DNA of 64,000 bases from QHXW01 sp963768075 (GTDB lineage: Bacteria; Acidobacteriota; Terriglobia; Bryobacterales; Bryobacteraceae), in NCBI GenBank assembly GCA_963768075.1, contig CAVYHD010000024.1, positions 1-64,000 on the forward strand, written 5' to 3'. Below the pieces are notes generated by a model. That model had not been told where the DNA came from, did not search any database, and saw only the letters and a program-made list of their open reading frames with translations. The position numbers and the translations under genes are program-made. Of this stretch, positions 35,306 to 44,429 are shown one piece after another (positions within the stretch are counted from its first letter, which is position 1; every line of letters starts with the position of its first letter).

Positions 35306-36655
35306 ATGTCCAGCCGCAAAGCTTTCGCCGGCTGTCCCACGCTGATAACGCATTGGGACCCCGACATGTACCCGAACGAACCGCTGCCCCTGGTGCCGGA
35401 GCTCGTGGTTTACCTCCTGGCGCACGGCCAAGTTTGGCTTAAGGAAGTGGACCTCTTTCTGAACCCGAAGATAGCTTCCTATCTGTCCGACCCCACGGGT
35501 TTCCAGCAATTTTCGAGTCTGGTGGCGACCAAGCGAATAAAGGTTCTCATCCCCGATCAGTCCCGCAACCTCGACGACCCAATCAACCACCCCATTCTCT
35601 CAACGGCGATGGAGATCGTCCGAAGCAAGCGGCCTTTGAAGAGTCGTCCGTGGACGATGACCGAGAAAGACAAACAGTTGTGCGAAGCGCTCGATACAAT
35701 GCTGGTCGCAAATGGGGGCCTGAAGCGAAATGGCGTAGTGCGTCACAGGATCGCACCGCCAAGCAACGAGAACACGTTCGCGGCCAAGCTTATAGACGTT
35801 CTCGACGGCCGCGATACACGCTGGCGGCAACGCGACCAGTTCAAGGGTATCGCTCCTCCGATCGCACGGCAGTTTGTCAAGCTCGCGCGAAACCACGAAT
35901 TAGCTATCGACCTTTTACGAAAGAAAGACATTGTCCCCAACGCAACGAACGGTTTTTACCGCTCATTGCTTTACCAGTGCGCGGACCACTTGCTGCCCAG
36001 CCATCACAGGTCCCGGCGTTCCATGAAGAACCTCGGCCAATCGGTTTACGCCCACTGCGAACTGGACCGCGAGAAGGCGGTGGGAACCTACTACGGAAGC
36101 CGCGTGGCCGAGCTGCCCCCCACGGAAAAGGTTCTGGCACCCGATGATCAGCTGTTTCGGGTGGAAGTGGTTCCCACGCAAGCGGCGATTAAAATTCCCA
36201 TCACGGCGAGCATCGGCGACATTGTATCCGGTGTTTTGGAGGACTGCGGTGATTCCATGGAGGGCTTCTGGGCACTGGCGGGGGCGGCGCACGGCCCGGA
36301 AGTTGAATTCAACGTCGCGTGGGAACACGTAGCCGATGCCTTTGCGAAACACTCCGCCGCCCCGCGTGCTGGAAACCTAAGCCGCCGGGAAAAAGCGGCT
36401 TGGGAAGTGGCGGAATATGTTGTCCACGGTGCCGAAATATTTAACGAAACCGGCGAGCGCCTCGGTGCCACATGGGCGTTGGATTTCACCGAGCATCCGT
36501 TGGCGAAAACCGTGCAGCTCGGCATGAAGGCGATAGCCACGTTTGGAAGGCCGACGATGGAATACATCAGGCGGGGTCGAGCCGACGCGGAAAAGGGAAA
36601 GATCAAGCAAGTTCTCCTCGATGCGGCAACCGCCAGGTGTGGCCGCGTGGCGTGA
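35306..36655 (+). CDS. Unrecognised 449-residue island protein
   Basis: A soluble protein, largely helical, starting MSSRKAFAGCPTLITHWDPD; the ATG at 35306 has GAGGG six nt upstream. Recognisable patches are few: GFYRSLLYQCADHLLPSHHRSRRS near residue 215 and ASIGDIVSGVLEDCGDSMEG near 305. There is no signal peptide or span. It opens a run of same-strand genes to 41562 and is the first large cargo gene. Function unknown. Confidence 0.75.
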   Translation: MSSRKAFAGCPTLITHWDPDMYPNEPLPLVPELVVYLLAHGQVWLKEVDLFLNPKIASYLSDPTGFQQFSSLVATKRIKVLIPDQSRNLDDPINHPILSTAMEIVRSKRPLKSRPWTMTEKDKQLCEALDTMLVANGGLKRNGVVRHRIAPPSNENTFAAKLIDVLDGRDTRWRQRDQFKGIAPPIARQFVKLARNHELAIDLLRKKDIVPNATNGFYRSLLYQCADHLLPSHHRSRRSMKNLGQSVYAHCELDREKAVGTYYGSRVAELPPTEKVLAPDDQLFRVEVVPTQAAIKIPITASIGDIVSGVLEDCGDSMEGFWALAGAAHGPEVEFNVAWEHVADAFAKHSAAPRAGNLSRREKAAWEVAEYVVHGAEIFNETGERLGATWALDFTEHPLAKTVQLGMKAIATFGRPTMEYIRRGRADAEKGKIKQVLLDAATARCGRVA

Positions 36656-36765
36656 ATTCGATCTGATTCCGGGGGTCGATAAATCCCCATCAGCATCTCG
36701 TGGTCCCCTTCGCGACATGCTAGCATTCATCTGTCTAATGGAATGCACCAGCGGAGCCGTGCAGC

Positions 36766-37701
36766 ATGAATCACCTCCGAAATCTCGGCAACCAGTTCAG
36801 CGTGCCGATCCGGCCGGATAAGGACGGCTACGTCGGTCGGGAGTGCCCGATCAAGGAATGCCTCGGGTACTTCAAAATCACGCCCGGCAAAGGCGTCAAA
36901 GGCCCCGCCCCGTGCTTCTGCCCGTATTGCGGCCATAGCGGCAAAAGCAATACGTTCTCCACACAGGAGCAGATCGACTACGCCCGCTCCGTCGCCCTCC
37001 GCAAGATTACCGACGCGGTCCACGCGGACTTGAAGTCGATGGAGTTCGAGCACAAACCGCGCGGCGCGTTCGGCATCGGCATCAGCATGAAGGTTCAAGC
37101 GTCGTCGCCGAGGCCGATCCGGTATTACCGGGAAAAGCAACTCGAAACCGAAGTCGTGTGCGACGCCTGCACGCTCCGGTACGCAATCTACGGGGTCTTC
37201 GGATGGTGCCCCGATTGCGGAGCGCATAATTCGTTTCAGATTCTGGCAAAAAACATCGAACTTGCGAACAAAGAGCTCGCGCTCGCGGAGGCGGCCGATA
37301 AGGATCTGGCCGACCATTTGGTCGGAGACGCTTTGGAAAACCTTGTCTCCGCGTTCGACGGCTTCGGAAGAGAAGTTTGTCGGCAGAAGGCAGCCGATAT
37401 TCACTTTCAGAACCTGAGCGGGGCGCGTCGCCGGGTGCAGGAATCCTTCGGGTTCGACTTTGCCGACATTCTCGCGCCTGAAGACTGGGACCGCACTTGT
37501 CGCGTGTTTCAGAAGCGGCATCTGCTGGCGCACAAGATGTGCGTCGTCGATGCGGATTACGTCCAAAAAGCCAACGATCCCGGAGCAGTGGTGGGACGCA
37601 AGGTCAACGTCAGCCGCGACGAGGTTATTTGGGCCATAGGCATCATCAATGCCCTTGGGATGCGGCTTTTCGACGGAATTCTTCAACCCAAGCACCAATA
37701 A
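36766..37701 (+). CDS. Zinc-ribbon protein of unknown function
   Basis: A 311-residue protein with two zinc-binding modules: CPIKECLGYF...CFCPYCGH in residues 27-62 and CDACTLRYAIYGVFGWCPDCG near 132-152. The last 150 residues are helical. A deleted second copy is present at 6172. I recall similar uncharacterised proteins in other bacteria with a near-identical N-terminus (PIRPDKDGYVGRECP type). The ATG follows a weak ribosome-binding site. Confidence 0.75.
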   Translation: MNHLRNLGNQFSVPIRPDKDGYVGRECPIKECLGYFKITPGKGVKGPAPCFCPYCGHSGKSNTFSTQEQIDYARSVALRKITDAVHADLKSMEFEHKPRGAFGIGISMKVQASSPRPIRYYREKQLETEVVCDACTLRYAIYGVFGWCPDCGAHNSFQILAKNIELANKELALAEAADKDLADHLVGDALENLVSAFDGFGREVCRQKAADIHFQNLSGARRRVQESFGFDFADILAPEDWDRTCRVFQKRHLLAHKMCVVDADYVQKANDPGAVVGRKVNVSRDEVIWAIGIINALGMRLFDGILQPKHQ

Positions 37702-37752
37702 GGTGCGCGTGCCGCTCTTGACAAGTGTTAAGCTACAGGTTACGGTACATCG

Positions 37753-38044
37753 GTGAAGATACGGAACTTCGCCCATAAGGGCCTGAAGAGGCTCTATGCG
37801 GAGGACAGCGTGAAGGGCGTGCCGCCCGACACGGTGGACAAACTCCGAAAGATGCTGGCGTACCTCGACGACATGGAAAGCCCGGAGGAATTGCGGGCGC
37901 TCACGGCCTGGAAGGCCCACACGCTGACCGGCGACCGCAAGGGCACATGGAGCCTGAGCGTCACCCGTAACCGCCGTCTGACGTTCCGTATCGACAGCGC
38001 AGAGAGATGAAATTTGCGACGTGAATCTGGAAGATTACCACTAG
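37753..38044 (+). pseudogene. higB: HigB/RelE-like toxin, frameshifted at its 3' end
   Basis: The frame gives an 85-residue HigB-like protein (KGLKRLYAEDSVKGVPPDTVDKLRKML, then GTWSLSVTRNRRLTFRI) that stops early. In the next frame the expected C-terminus follows directly as DEICDVNLEDYH, ending at 38044. One base added or lost near 38003 breaks it. The C-terminal residues are part of the conserved toxin fold, so the protein is probably inactive unless the shift is an error. Confidence 0.75.
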
Positions 38045-38061
38045 GCACCAGGAGAAAAGCC

Positions 38062-38365
38062 ATGCCCATGAAAAACCCGCCCCATCCCGGAGATTTTATT
38101 CGGACGGAGATTATCACAGCCCGCAGGCCTTTCGGTGACGGCCGCCGCGGCCGTGCTTCAAGTATCCCGGCCCGCCCTATCCAGCCTCCTGAACGGCAGC
38201 GCCGATCTTTCCGGCGACATGGCGCTCCGCATCGAGAAGGCATTCGGCGTGAAGATGGACACGCTCATGCGGATGCAGGCCTCCTACGACATCGCGCAGA
38301 CACGCAAGCGCGAGAAGAAAATCCGTGTCCGGCGGTTCTATCCGCCGGCCGACGTTCACGTGTAG
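38062..38365 (+). pseudogene. higA: HigA-like antitoxin, frameshifted
   Basis: The start MPMKNPPHPGDFIRTEII, with AGGAG eight nt upstream, is the family's hallmark. After codon 18 the frame shifts and the remainder PAGLSVTAAAAVLQVSRPALSSLLNG and MALRIEKAFGVKMDTLMRMQASYD (HTH and C-terminal helices) is in another frame to 38365. A single indel near 38115 explains it. It lies 17 bp after the broken higB. Confidence 0.78.
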
Positions 38366-38380
38366 AAAGGCGCGTGCCCA

Positions 38381-39171
38381 ATGTCGAAGTTCTTTATCGG
38401 TGCCGAAGAGCTGGGGGAGTCGGAGCAAGTCGATTTCGCAGAATTCATACAGCTTCTGACGGGCCGCAGCATCGTCTCCGGGGCCGACTGGGGCGGCGGC
38501 CGGGTAGAGTTCGGATTGAGCGGCGAAGGAATGCTGCGTGTCACTTGGAAGCCGAACGGCATCGATGTCCGCCTCTTCTCGACAACGAACCGGGGCGAGA
38601 TTCCGTCCCTGTTGCTTGCGCTCCCCGAGGAGCAGCGGCGACCCCGTTCCGCGAAGTGGAAAAGCGCCTCGCCGCCTTACGCACGCTCCACGCGGTGGTG
38701 TACCTGCTTGAGACAGGCCGCGCGGAAATCGTGGAGAAGGCGCTCGCAACTGGTGGGCGAGATCTCGATTCCTATCTTGGCGCGAACGAGCAACTTTTCC
38801 TCGAAAGCATCGCTCCGGGTAGCTGGATACTGACTGTCTGGACTGGGCTCCGCAACAGCTACAGGTCCCTCCTCTCTGTCGTCGCCGTCGTTTATACGCG
38901 GGGCCGCGAGGCCTTTCTGACGAAGTTGGAAGCGGAGACACGCCTGAAGCAATTGGATGTCGAGGAACGCGAGTTCAGGCTGACGACTCAGAAAATCAAT
39001 TATTGCTTGGGCATGGCGAAGAAACTCCACAACCCGGAATCGGAACAGCGCCTTCGAGCGTTAGTCCAGGACCAGGTGCGCGCGTTGTTGCCCGACTCCA
39101 GCCATGAAGAGGTAACAAGGGCAACGCGCGGCCTGCTGGAACTCCCGCCGCCGGAAGGAGGCCCCCGCTGA
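38381..39171 (+). pseudogene. Unknown island protein, frameshifted
   Basis: The N-terminal 85 residues (MSKFFIGAEELGESEQVDFA to LLLALPEEQ) and the C-terminal 170 (PFREVEKRLAALRTLHAVVYLLETGR to RGLLELPPPEGG) belong together through a one-base shift near 38640. The protein would be about 262 residues, with a hydrophobic helix (SLLSVVAVVYT) in the middle and a long helical end. No family recognised. Confidence 0.6.
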
Positions 39172-39244
39172 AACAGGCCCATGTTCAGTCGGTCGCCGTC
39201 TTGTGCCTCGTCAAGGCAGTCGGCGTCTCAGAAAGGTTCAGACC

Positions 39245-40573
39245 ATGGGCCCCGTCAGCCTGACAGTCCGTTACCGTCCGCTGCGGATCGGTTGGTGCAT
39301 CGAGACCGACAGCCTGGACCATTTCAACACCGCCGTAGCCTTGTCGCACGTCTTCTGGGGCGGGCGTTTCAATCCGATCATCCCATGCGCGGATCGGGAG
39401 CTTAGTGAGACCCTGATAACAGCGTTCCACGTTGATGCTCTTTACAATGTCTCGGGAACGCCCGCTGTAGATACCTTCATCAAGGAATTCCCCCATCTCC
39501 AATGGCCGGAATTTCACCCCGAGCTTTTCGTCGATAGTTTTTCGAGAAAGCAACCGACGCTCCTCGACGTGGCCCACCCCGCTCAGCACTTGTTTGAGAG
39601 CCATGTTGATCGGAGAGAGAAGCCAGCCATCGATGCGGCACTTTACCAATGGGACGCCGCAGACCCTCTTCGATACGCCTTGCATGCGACATGTGGGAGC
39701 TACCCGCAAGAAGCCGAAACCGGGCGGGATTACACGAGGATTTTTCGAAGAGCTTTCGCCGCAGAGCCCATACTTCTAACCGCCACGGACCCCTTTCCCG
39801 TGGACCTGTTCCGAAAGCTCACGCCGAACTATCTGACTACCGTAGAGCTCGAAGCCGCGCCCATCGGTTTTTCAAATTGGAACGAGCCGGGGTTTTATTA
39901 TGGCGATGCCCTGGATTTCACCGATCTCGTCAACTTCTGGAACCTGCGCGCCTGTGATATCGAGCTGTTCTTCTATGATCCAAATAGCGCCGCGCGACTT
40001 GGGCCTTTCGTTGAAGCCTACTCCGCCCTGTTGCATGGCCGACCCAAACGCAGCCCCTCACCCAGCGAAGTTAGTGTATGGCAGCGAGACAGGGACCTTT
40101 CGCGTGACCTTAGCCTTTTCGGAGCCGGACTCTCCGTCTGTACCTTTGACGCCGGCATATTCAACGGCCTGAATCTCAATCCACCCGTCATGGGCTTCGC
40201 CGACAAATCCGTCCTCGGCGCTTCTGCCGAAGACGCGCTCGGCACCTCAGTGACGTTTCAGCTTCCCGAGAAACCGTTCTTCTCTGATATCGAATTGCAT
40301 TCGCAAATGATGGTCGTATCAGTGTCAGCGCCCAATATCGGAAAGGCGATGCTGACGCCACCGTTTGTCCCGCAGCTTAACGACTATTACGGCCGCAATG
40401 CGTATTTTATGTACAACAAGGCGCGCGCCGAGAGGGGAAGCCTCGGCATCATCCAGAACGTCACCAGCGATCAGCTCACACTCAGAGCCCTGCCCTTTAC
40501 AAAAGTTCTATCCAAGATTTTCGAGACGTTCGGCACGAAGGCCCAGCCCAGCCCCGCCCCGCTGGCCTGGTGA
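39245..40573 (+). CDS. Unknown 442-residue protein coupled to a nuclease gene
   Basis: The start is MGPVSLTVRYRPLRIGWCIE; AAAGG lies upstream of ATG 39245. The N-terminal part (residues 1-115) has a pattern I recall in uncharacterised proteins: RIGWCIE...HFNTAVALSHVFWGGRFNPIIPC, then ALYNVSGTPAVDTFI and FPHLQWPE. The rest contains strands and helices without known motifs. The TGA overlaps the GTG of the nuclease-like gene (GTGA), so both proteins are likely made together. Related proteins may exist as one longer chain. Function unknown. Confidence 0.75.
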   Translation: MGPVSLTVRYRPLRIGWCIETDSLDHFNTAVALSHVFWGGRFNPIIPCADRELSETLITAFHVDALYNVSGTPAVDTFIKEFPHLQWPEFHPELFVDSFSRKQPTLLDVAHPAQHLFESHVDRREKPAIDAALYQWDAADPLRYALHATCGSYPQEAETGRDYTRIFRRAFAAEPILLTATDPFPVDLFRKLTPNYLTTVELEAAPIGFSNWNEPGFYYGDALDFTDLVNFWNLRACDIELFFYDPNSAARLGPFVEAYSALLHGRPKRSPSPSEVSVWQRDRDLSRDLSLFGAGLSVCTFDAGIFNGLNLNPPVMGFADKSVLGASAEDALGTSVTFQLPEKPFFSDIELHSQMMVVSVSAPNIGKAMLTPPFVPQLNDYYGRNAYFMYNKARAERGSLGIIQNVTSDQLTLRALPFTKVLSKIFETFGTKAQPSPAPLAW

Positions 40574-41562
40574 GCGCACGGCTGATTGACCAGATGGGCG
40601 GACTCCAGGGATGCAGGGTTTTCAAAATTGCCGGGGTTCGATCCCTGATCAAAAAATATTCGCCTGCCAAGAGTTTTGAACGGACGGAAGCTGTGACGAT
40701 GATCGGCAACAATGACCCGGTCAGCCATCATCCGCGCTTTGACGCGTACAAGTCTCTCTATATAGAGCCCAGAGACAAGCAAGACTTGAAGCCCGAGGAT
40801 GCCTTTCTCTACTTGCTGAAGAAAGGTGTATTCCGCGCTGGGCTTAAGCTTGAATGCCCGACATGCCAGCTCGACTTCTGGGTTCCGCTGGACGACGCCA
40901 GATCCACCACGCAGTGTGCCTATTGCGGGTTCGAATTCAACGTTTTGCCGCAGCTACGGGATCGAAACTGGGCGTATCGCCGTTCCGGCCTCTTCGGGCG
41001 TGAGGATAACCAAGGCGGCGGGATACCGGTCGCCGTGACGCTACAGCAAATAGAAACCATGCTCCACGGGCGGCTTCTCGCCTACGCGCCGGGCATCGAC
41101 CTCAAGCCCGGTTCCGCTCCAATAGAGAACTGCGAGACGGATCTTGTGGTGCTCGTATCGAGCTTCCCGCATGCGGACAAGCCCCTCGAACTGGCCATCG
41201 CCGAGTGCAAGGACGCCGGCGGCGAGATTTCAGAGGAGGACGTGAGAAAACTTTCGAAGGTGGCGCAGGCTCTCGAAAAGAGCCCGTGTCAGGTCTTCAT
41301 CCTGTTCTCGAAGTGCGGTCGATTCACGAACGAAGAAATCGAGCGATGCAAGGGTGCGCGGCGGAAGCTCTTCGAACATCAGGGCAAGATCCATTACGCC
41401 CACAACGTGATCATGCTCTCGGAACGCGAGCTGGAGCCCTACTACATCTACGAACAAACGGAAAAAGAATTCGACATCAAGCGTTACGCCCACTCGCTCG
41501 AAGAGCTTGCCATCAATACGGTGAATATTTATTTCGATCCAAAGCCAAAAACAACACCGTAG
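40570..41562 (+). CDS. Zinc-ribbon protein with PD-(D/E)XK-like nuclease motif
   Basis: A 330-residue protein. A zinc ribbon occupies about residues 94-120 (LECPTCQLDFWV ... TQCAYCGFEF). The C-terminal part shows a restriction-endonuclease-like pattern: ENCETDLVVLVSS (acidic strand) followed after about 20 residues by LELAIAECKDAGG (E-x-K), then helices. The fold call is inferred from spacing; catalytic competence is not proven. GTG start overlapping the upstream stop suggests a two-protein complex, a common layout in defence systems. Confidence 0.72.
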   Translation: MSARLIDQMGGLQGCRVFKIAGVRSLIKKYSPAKSFERTEAVTMIGNNDPVSHHPRFDAYKSLYIEPRDKQDLKPEDAFLYLLKKGVFRAGLKLECPTCQLDFWVPLDDARSTTQCAYCGFEFNVLPQLRDRNWAYRRSGLFGREDNQGGGIPVAVTLQQIETMLHGRLLAYAPGIDLKPGSAPIENCETDLVVLVSSFPHADKPLELAIAECKDAGGEISEEDVRKLSKVAQALEKSPCQVFILFSKCGRFTNEEIERCKGARRKLFEHQGKIHYAHNVIMLSERELEPYYIYEQTEKEFDIKRYAHSLEELAINTVNIYFDPKPKTTP

Positions 41563-41605
41563 CCCTTTGCGGCGACGATCGGCTCATGGGATCGCCGGGA
41601 CGGGC

Positions 41606-41755
41606 TCAACGGCGTCCAGAACGCCTGCCTCCCAGGCCGCGACCGCTTCCGGGTCCTGGCCGAGAACCGCCTCTTTTGTTTTTCGGTACCCGGTGCTGAC
41701 TACACACTCGCATGCGACCGGGTAATTGAATCCCGCATTTCTTGCACTTCCCCAT
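41606..41755 (-). CDS. Small zinc-finger-like basic protein
   Basis: A 49-residue frame from an ATG at 41753-41755 with AAGG about 7 nt upstream. It begins MGKCKKCGIQLPGRMRVCSQH, a C-x2-C...C-x2-H zinc-binding pattern, and ends in a Gly/Arg-rich tail. The tail overlaps an alternative frame that also looks plausible, so the C-terminus may be shifted. Function unknown. Confidence 0.45.
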   Translation of the reverse strand: MGKCKKCGIQLPGRMRVCSQHRVPKNKRGGSRPGPGSGRGLGGRRSGRR

Positions 41756-41897
41756 CTTCGAACCTTCCTCAAAACCAAATTTACGCAGGGCAACTCTCAA
41801 AATCCGAGATCGCTCCCGCCCACGACGATCAACTCCTTCATAGCATCTTCATAGAGCCTGAAAGTTCGGTCCCCACCAGCCTCTTTGCATGGTGCGC

Positions 41898-42929
41898 CTA
41901 TCCCAACAACTCCCGCTCCAACGCTTTGCCCTGCTCCGGGCCGTCAGTGAACGGGAGCATCTTTGCCAGCTTCAGTTTGTTCCCGATCTTCGGATCGGCC
42001 TTGGCGATCCCGAACTCGTCAATAATCGCCGTGAGCAGCACCATGTAGCACTCACCCGCCAGTTTGTTCTGACTCGCGGCCAGCATGTTGAACGTCTCCC
42101 CTTTCAGGTTCACGAACCCCGTCAACCCGGAATGCACGTACCAGCTCAGCTGCGGGTACTCGACATCATAGATTTCGTCGAACGGCGCTTTCAGCAATGC
42201 CACCCTCTGCGACAGGTCCATGCCCGACCAGTGCGTGAGTTTCTTGACCCCCGGCCATACGGCGTTGCGCTCGCCCTCAATTCGTTTCGCCTCGCTGGTG
42301 ATAAAGGCTTCGTGAGTGCTGGCGTCCACGGCGGCGCCAGGATTGGCTGCCTTGTACTTCACGATCTTCCGCGCCGCCCGCAGCTTTTCCACGTCGCAGA
42401 ACGCCAGAATCTTCTTTACCGCGTCCGGGATTGCGGTGATGAGCTTGGTATCGACCGCCAGTTCAAACAGACCGCGCGCCACCATCGCTATCGCCTGAAG
42501 GTCTTTCGCGCTTTTCAAGGACAGCAACGTCTCGATATGGGCCTTGCCGCGATAGTAGTTTCCGATGAAGCAGTTATCCCGGTCCGTCTTGGTCAGCAGG
42601 CCCCGCACGACTCCCCCGACCTCCCGCTTGTCGAACTCGTTCAAGCTCTTGAGCATCGTGTAGCACCGCTCGGGCATGGTCGTCAGGTCAATCCCCTCGG
42701 TGCCCACGACAAGCGACAGCTTGCGGAACACGCGCATCGCGTCGTGCGTCGTGAAGCCACCTCTCAGCAAGCCCGCAGCCACTGCAAGAGCCTGCTTGAT
42801 CGGGTATTTCTTGCCGTTCGCCTCGACATAGACTTCGCGGACATTTTCAGGCTCCACGCCCTGCAGCTTTCGCTCAACCTCTTCTTTGCTCAACAGGAAC
42901 TCGACTCCGCCAATCGTGAATTTCTCCAT
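41898..42929 (-). CDS. DUF5677-like protein
   Basis: A 343-residue protein from ATG 42929 (AAGGA six nt upstream). Residues 1-80 are a small alpha/beta domain (VYVEANGKKYPIKQALAVAAGLLRGGFTTHDAMRVFRKL). Residues 110-330 match DUF5677 as I recall it: NYYRGKAHIETLLSL, MVARGLFELAVDTKLI, YPQLSWYVHSGLTGFVN and IAKADPKIGNKLKLAKMLPF. The fold is HEPN-like helical in related families. It runs opposite to the cargo operon. Confidence 0.7.
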   Translation of the reverse strand: MEKFTIGGVEFLLSKEEVERKLQGVEPENVREVYVEANGKKYPIKQALAVAAGLLRGGFTTHDAMRVFRKLSLVVGTEGIDLTTMPERCYTMLKSLNEFDKREVGGVVRGLLTKTDRDNCFIGNYYRGKAHIETLLSLKSAKDLQAIAMVARGLFELAVDTKLITAIPDAVKKILAFCDVEKLRAARKIVKYKAANPGAAVDASTHEAFITSEAKRIEGERNAVWPGVKKLTHWSGMDLSQRVALLKAPFDEIYDVEYPQLSWYVHSGLTGFVNLKGETFNMLAASQNKLAGECYMVLLTAIIDEFGIAKADPKIGNKLKLAKMLPFTDGPEQGKALERELLG

Positions 42930-42945
42930 CGTGGTCCTTGCACCT

Positions 42946-42977
42946 CCACCACCTACTATACCACCACCACCTACTAT
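42946..42977. repeat. 14-bp direct repeat, 18-bp period
   Basis: CCACCACCTACTAT occurs at 42946-42959 and 42964-42977, immediately upstream of the DUF5677-like start. On the coding (minus) strand this reads ATAGTAGGTGGTGG twice and includes TATAGT, a -10-like hexamer. It could be an operator pair or a slipped-strand hotspot affecting the promoter. Confidence 0.5.
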
Positions 42978-43226
42978 TTTGCGGAAACTCAGCCCTGCTC
43001 CACCCGCGCGCTCTCCAGGCTCGCAGCTTGCCGCACGGTGAATGTGTCGCCGTTCCTCTTTCCCCGTGCCCCCAAAGACGGCAGGGCGAAGGCACGGTAG
43101 CCGCGCGCCGCCAGCGCGCAGGCACCGGAGGAACCGGCCTGACCGCACACCGTCCGTGGCGGCAGCTTCGTTCGCGGAGTTGCCGCCGCGTGATGTCACA
43201 CTTGGTCCCTCCATGTGTTGACGCGA
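42978..43226. other. Intergenic, no gene
   Basis: No convincing gene. The minus-strand frame running through from 43214 to the DUF5677-like gene is Arg/Gly-rich and lacks motifs; it is treated as upstream sequence. Confidence 0.3.
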
Positions 43227-44429
43227 TTATGCCGCGCGTGAATTTCCTGATTTACAGGGAGGCAGGTCTTCCCCACCAGACCTCTTAGCCTTCAATGCAG
43301 CCAGCTCGGGATGCGAGCCCTCTCCAATCTGAAACGCCAAGTAGTCTGGCAACCAAACCGGACCCAATCCATTTCCACAGGCGGGAACCGTGACCCACAC
43401 CCGTCCTTCGTTGTAGTCATCACCCAATTTGCCGAGCAGGTTCGCATCGTCCGAAATCAATACGTGCATCGACCTTCCCGACGGAGCAAACACGGATACG
43501 CTCAAGCCAGCAGTCGTTCGATGCAGCAGTAGGATCCACCCCCCTTGCCCGGACAAGGGAACGGAATTTGGCATATTGTCGTTCAAGTATCCCGATCCCC
43601 GCACAGGGATGGCCTTCCGATTGTCAGGGTTACGCTCCCACAAACCTTTACGCAGGTCCGCCGCATAGGCCGTGTTAAGAAAATCGCCGCCAAGAAGCTT
43701 GTACCCTAGAGCCAAACCCAGCTTCGCCAACAAGCGCGTTCCAATGTCCTGCCTTGTGATTGTTCTACACCGCAGAGGAGGCTGTCCCGGTTGTGCCGCT
43801 ATGTTCACCGCGGCCATGATCTGCAGGTCACGCGCTCGCACAGCGTCATTCAGGTCCGGCTCTTGAATCAAATGCGACCATTCCTTCGGCACTTCTGCGT
43901 TTGTGATGAATCGCTGAGCTTTTGAAAAATGGCTCTTGAATGAATTTAGGCTTACTGCAATCCAAAATGGATGCTCAGAGGTGAGGGCCATGTAGGCGCG
44001 GCCAGCGTCGAGCTTCCTGACTCTCGGATCGCCACCAGCATAGGCAGCCCAATTGTCATCTTTGTCCGTGGGACGCACGTGGATTATATTCGCCCCGCAA
44101 GGCCCAGACCAGTACTCTGCGATTTCTCCGTCAGCAACGGGAACTTCAGGTAGCTGCCCCAAGAAATTGAGAGGAAGAACCGCATTACCTAAAGTGTCTC
44201 GACCCAAGTATTCGAGTGTGCCCATCGCGCGTTCAGCGGTACCCGCCCAACTCTTAATGAATGACCCATCCACGTACAGACCGGAGAGATTGTTGCAGAT
44301 CCGGCAGACCTCGTCCGTTCTCCAGGGAACAGACGGCAGATGGTTACCACCAAGCGCCTCGGGCCAAATGTGTTCATCGGAAAAATCGGCTTCCGGCTTA
44401 TCCCGGCCGCAATAGATGCATGTTTTCAT
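43227..44429 (-). CDS. HNH endonuclease-domain protein
   Basis: A 400-residue protein with an N-terminal HNH_5-type module: CIYCGRDKPEADFSDEHIWPEALGG and then VCRICNN, giving two CxxC pairs and the DEHI metal site. The remaining 300 residues are unrecognised and contain strands and helices. HNH proteins of this layout occur in defence islands and prophages. Same strand as the DUF5677-like gene, about 300 bp upstream of it. Confidence 0.75.
   Translation of the reverse strand: MKTCIYCGRDKPEADFSDEHIWPEALGGNHLPSVPWRTDEVCRICNNLSGLYVDGSFIKSWAGTAERAMGTLEYLGRDTLGNAVLPLNFLGQLPEVPVADGEIAEYWSGPCGANIIHVRPTDKDDNWAAYAGGDPRVRKLDAGRAYMALTSEHPFWIAVSLNSFKSHFSKAQRFITNAEVPKEWSHLIQEPDLNDAVRARDLQIMAAVNIAAQPGQPPLRCRTITRQDIGTRLLAKLGLALGYKLLGGDFLNTAYAADLRKGLWERNPDNRKAIPVRGSGYLNDNMPNSVPLSGQGGWILLLHRTTAGLSVSVFAPSGRSMHVLISDDANLLGKLGDDYNEGRVWVTVPACGNGLGPVWLPDYLAFQIGEGSHPELAALKAKRSGGEDLPPCKSGNSRAA

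Noticed and set aside
36727..37920. 397-residue minus-strand frame
   Set aside because: Opposite to the zinc-ribbon gene at 36766, whose CxxC motifs and deleted second copy support the plus strand.
41889..43100. 403-residue plus-strand frame
   Set aside because: Antisense to the DUF5677-like gene, which has a ribosome-binding site and family motifs.
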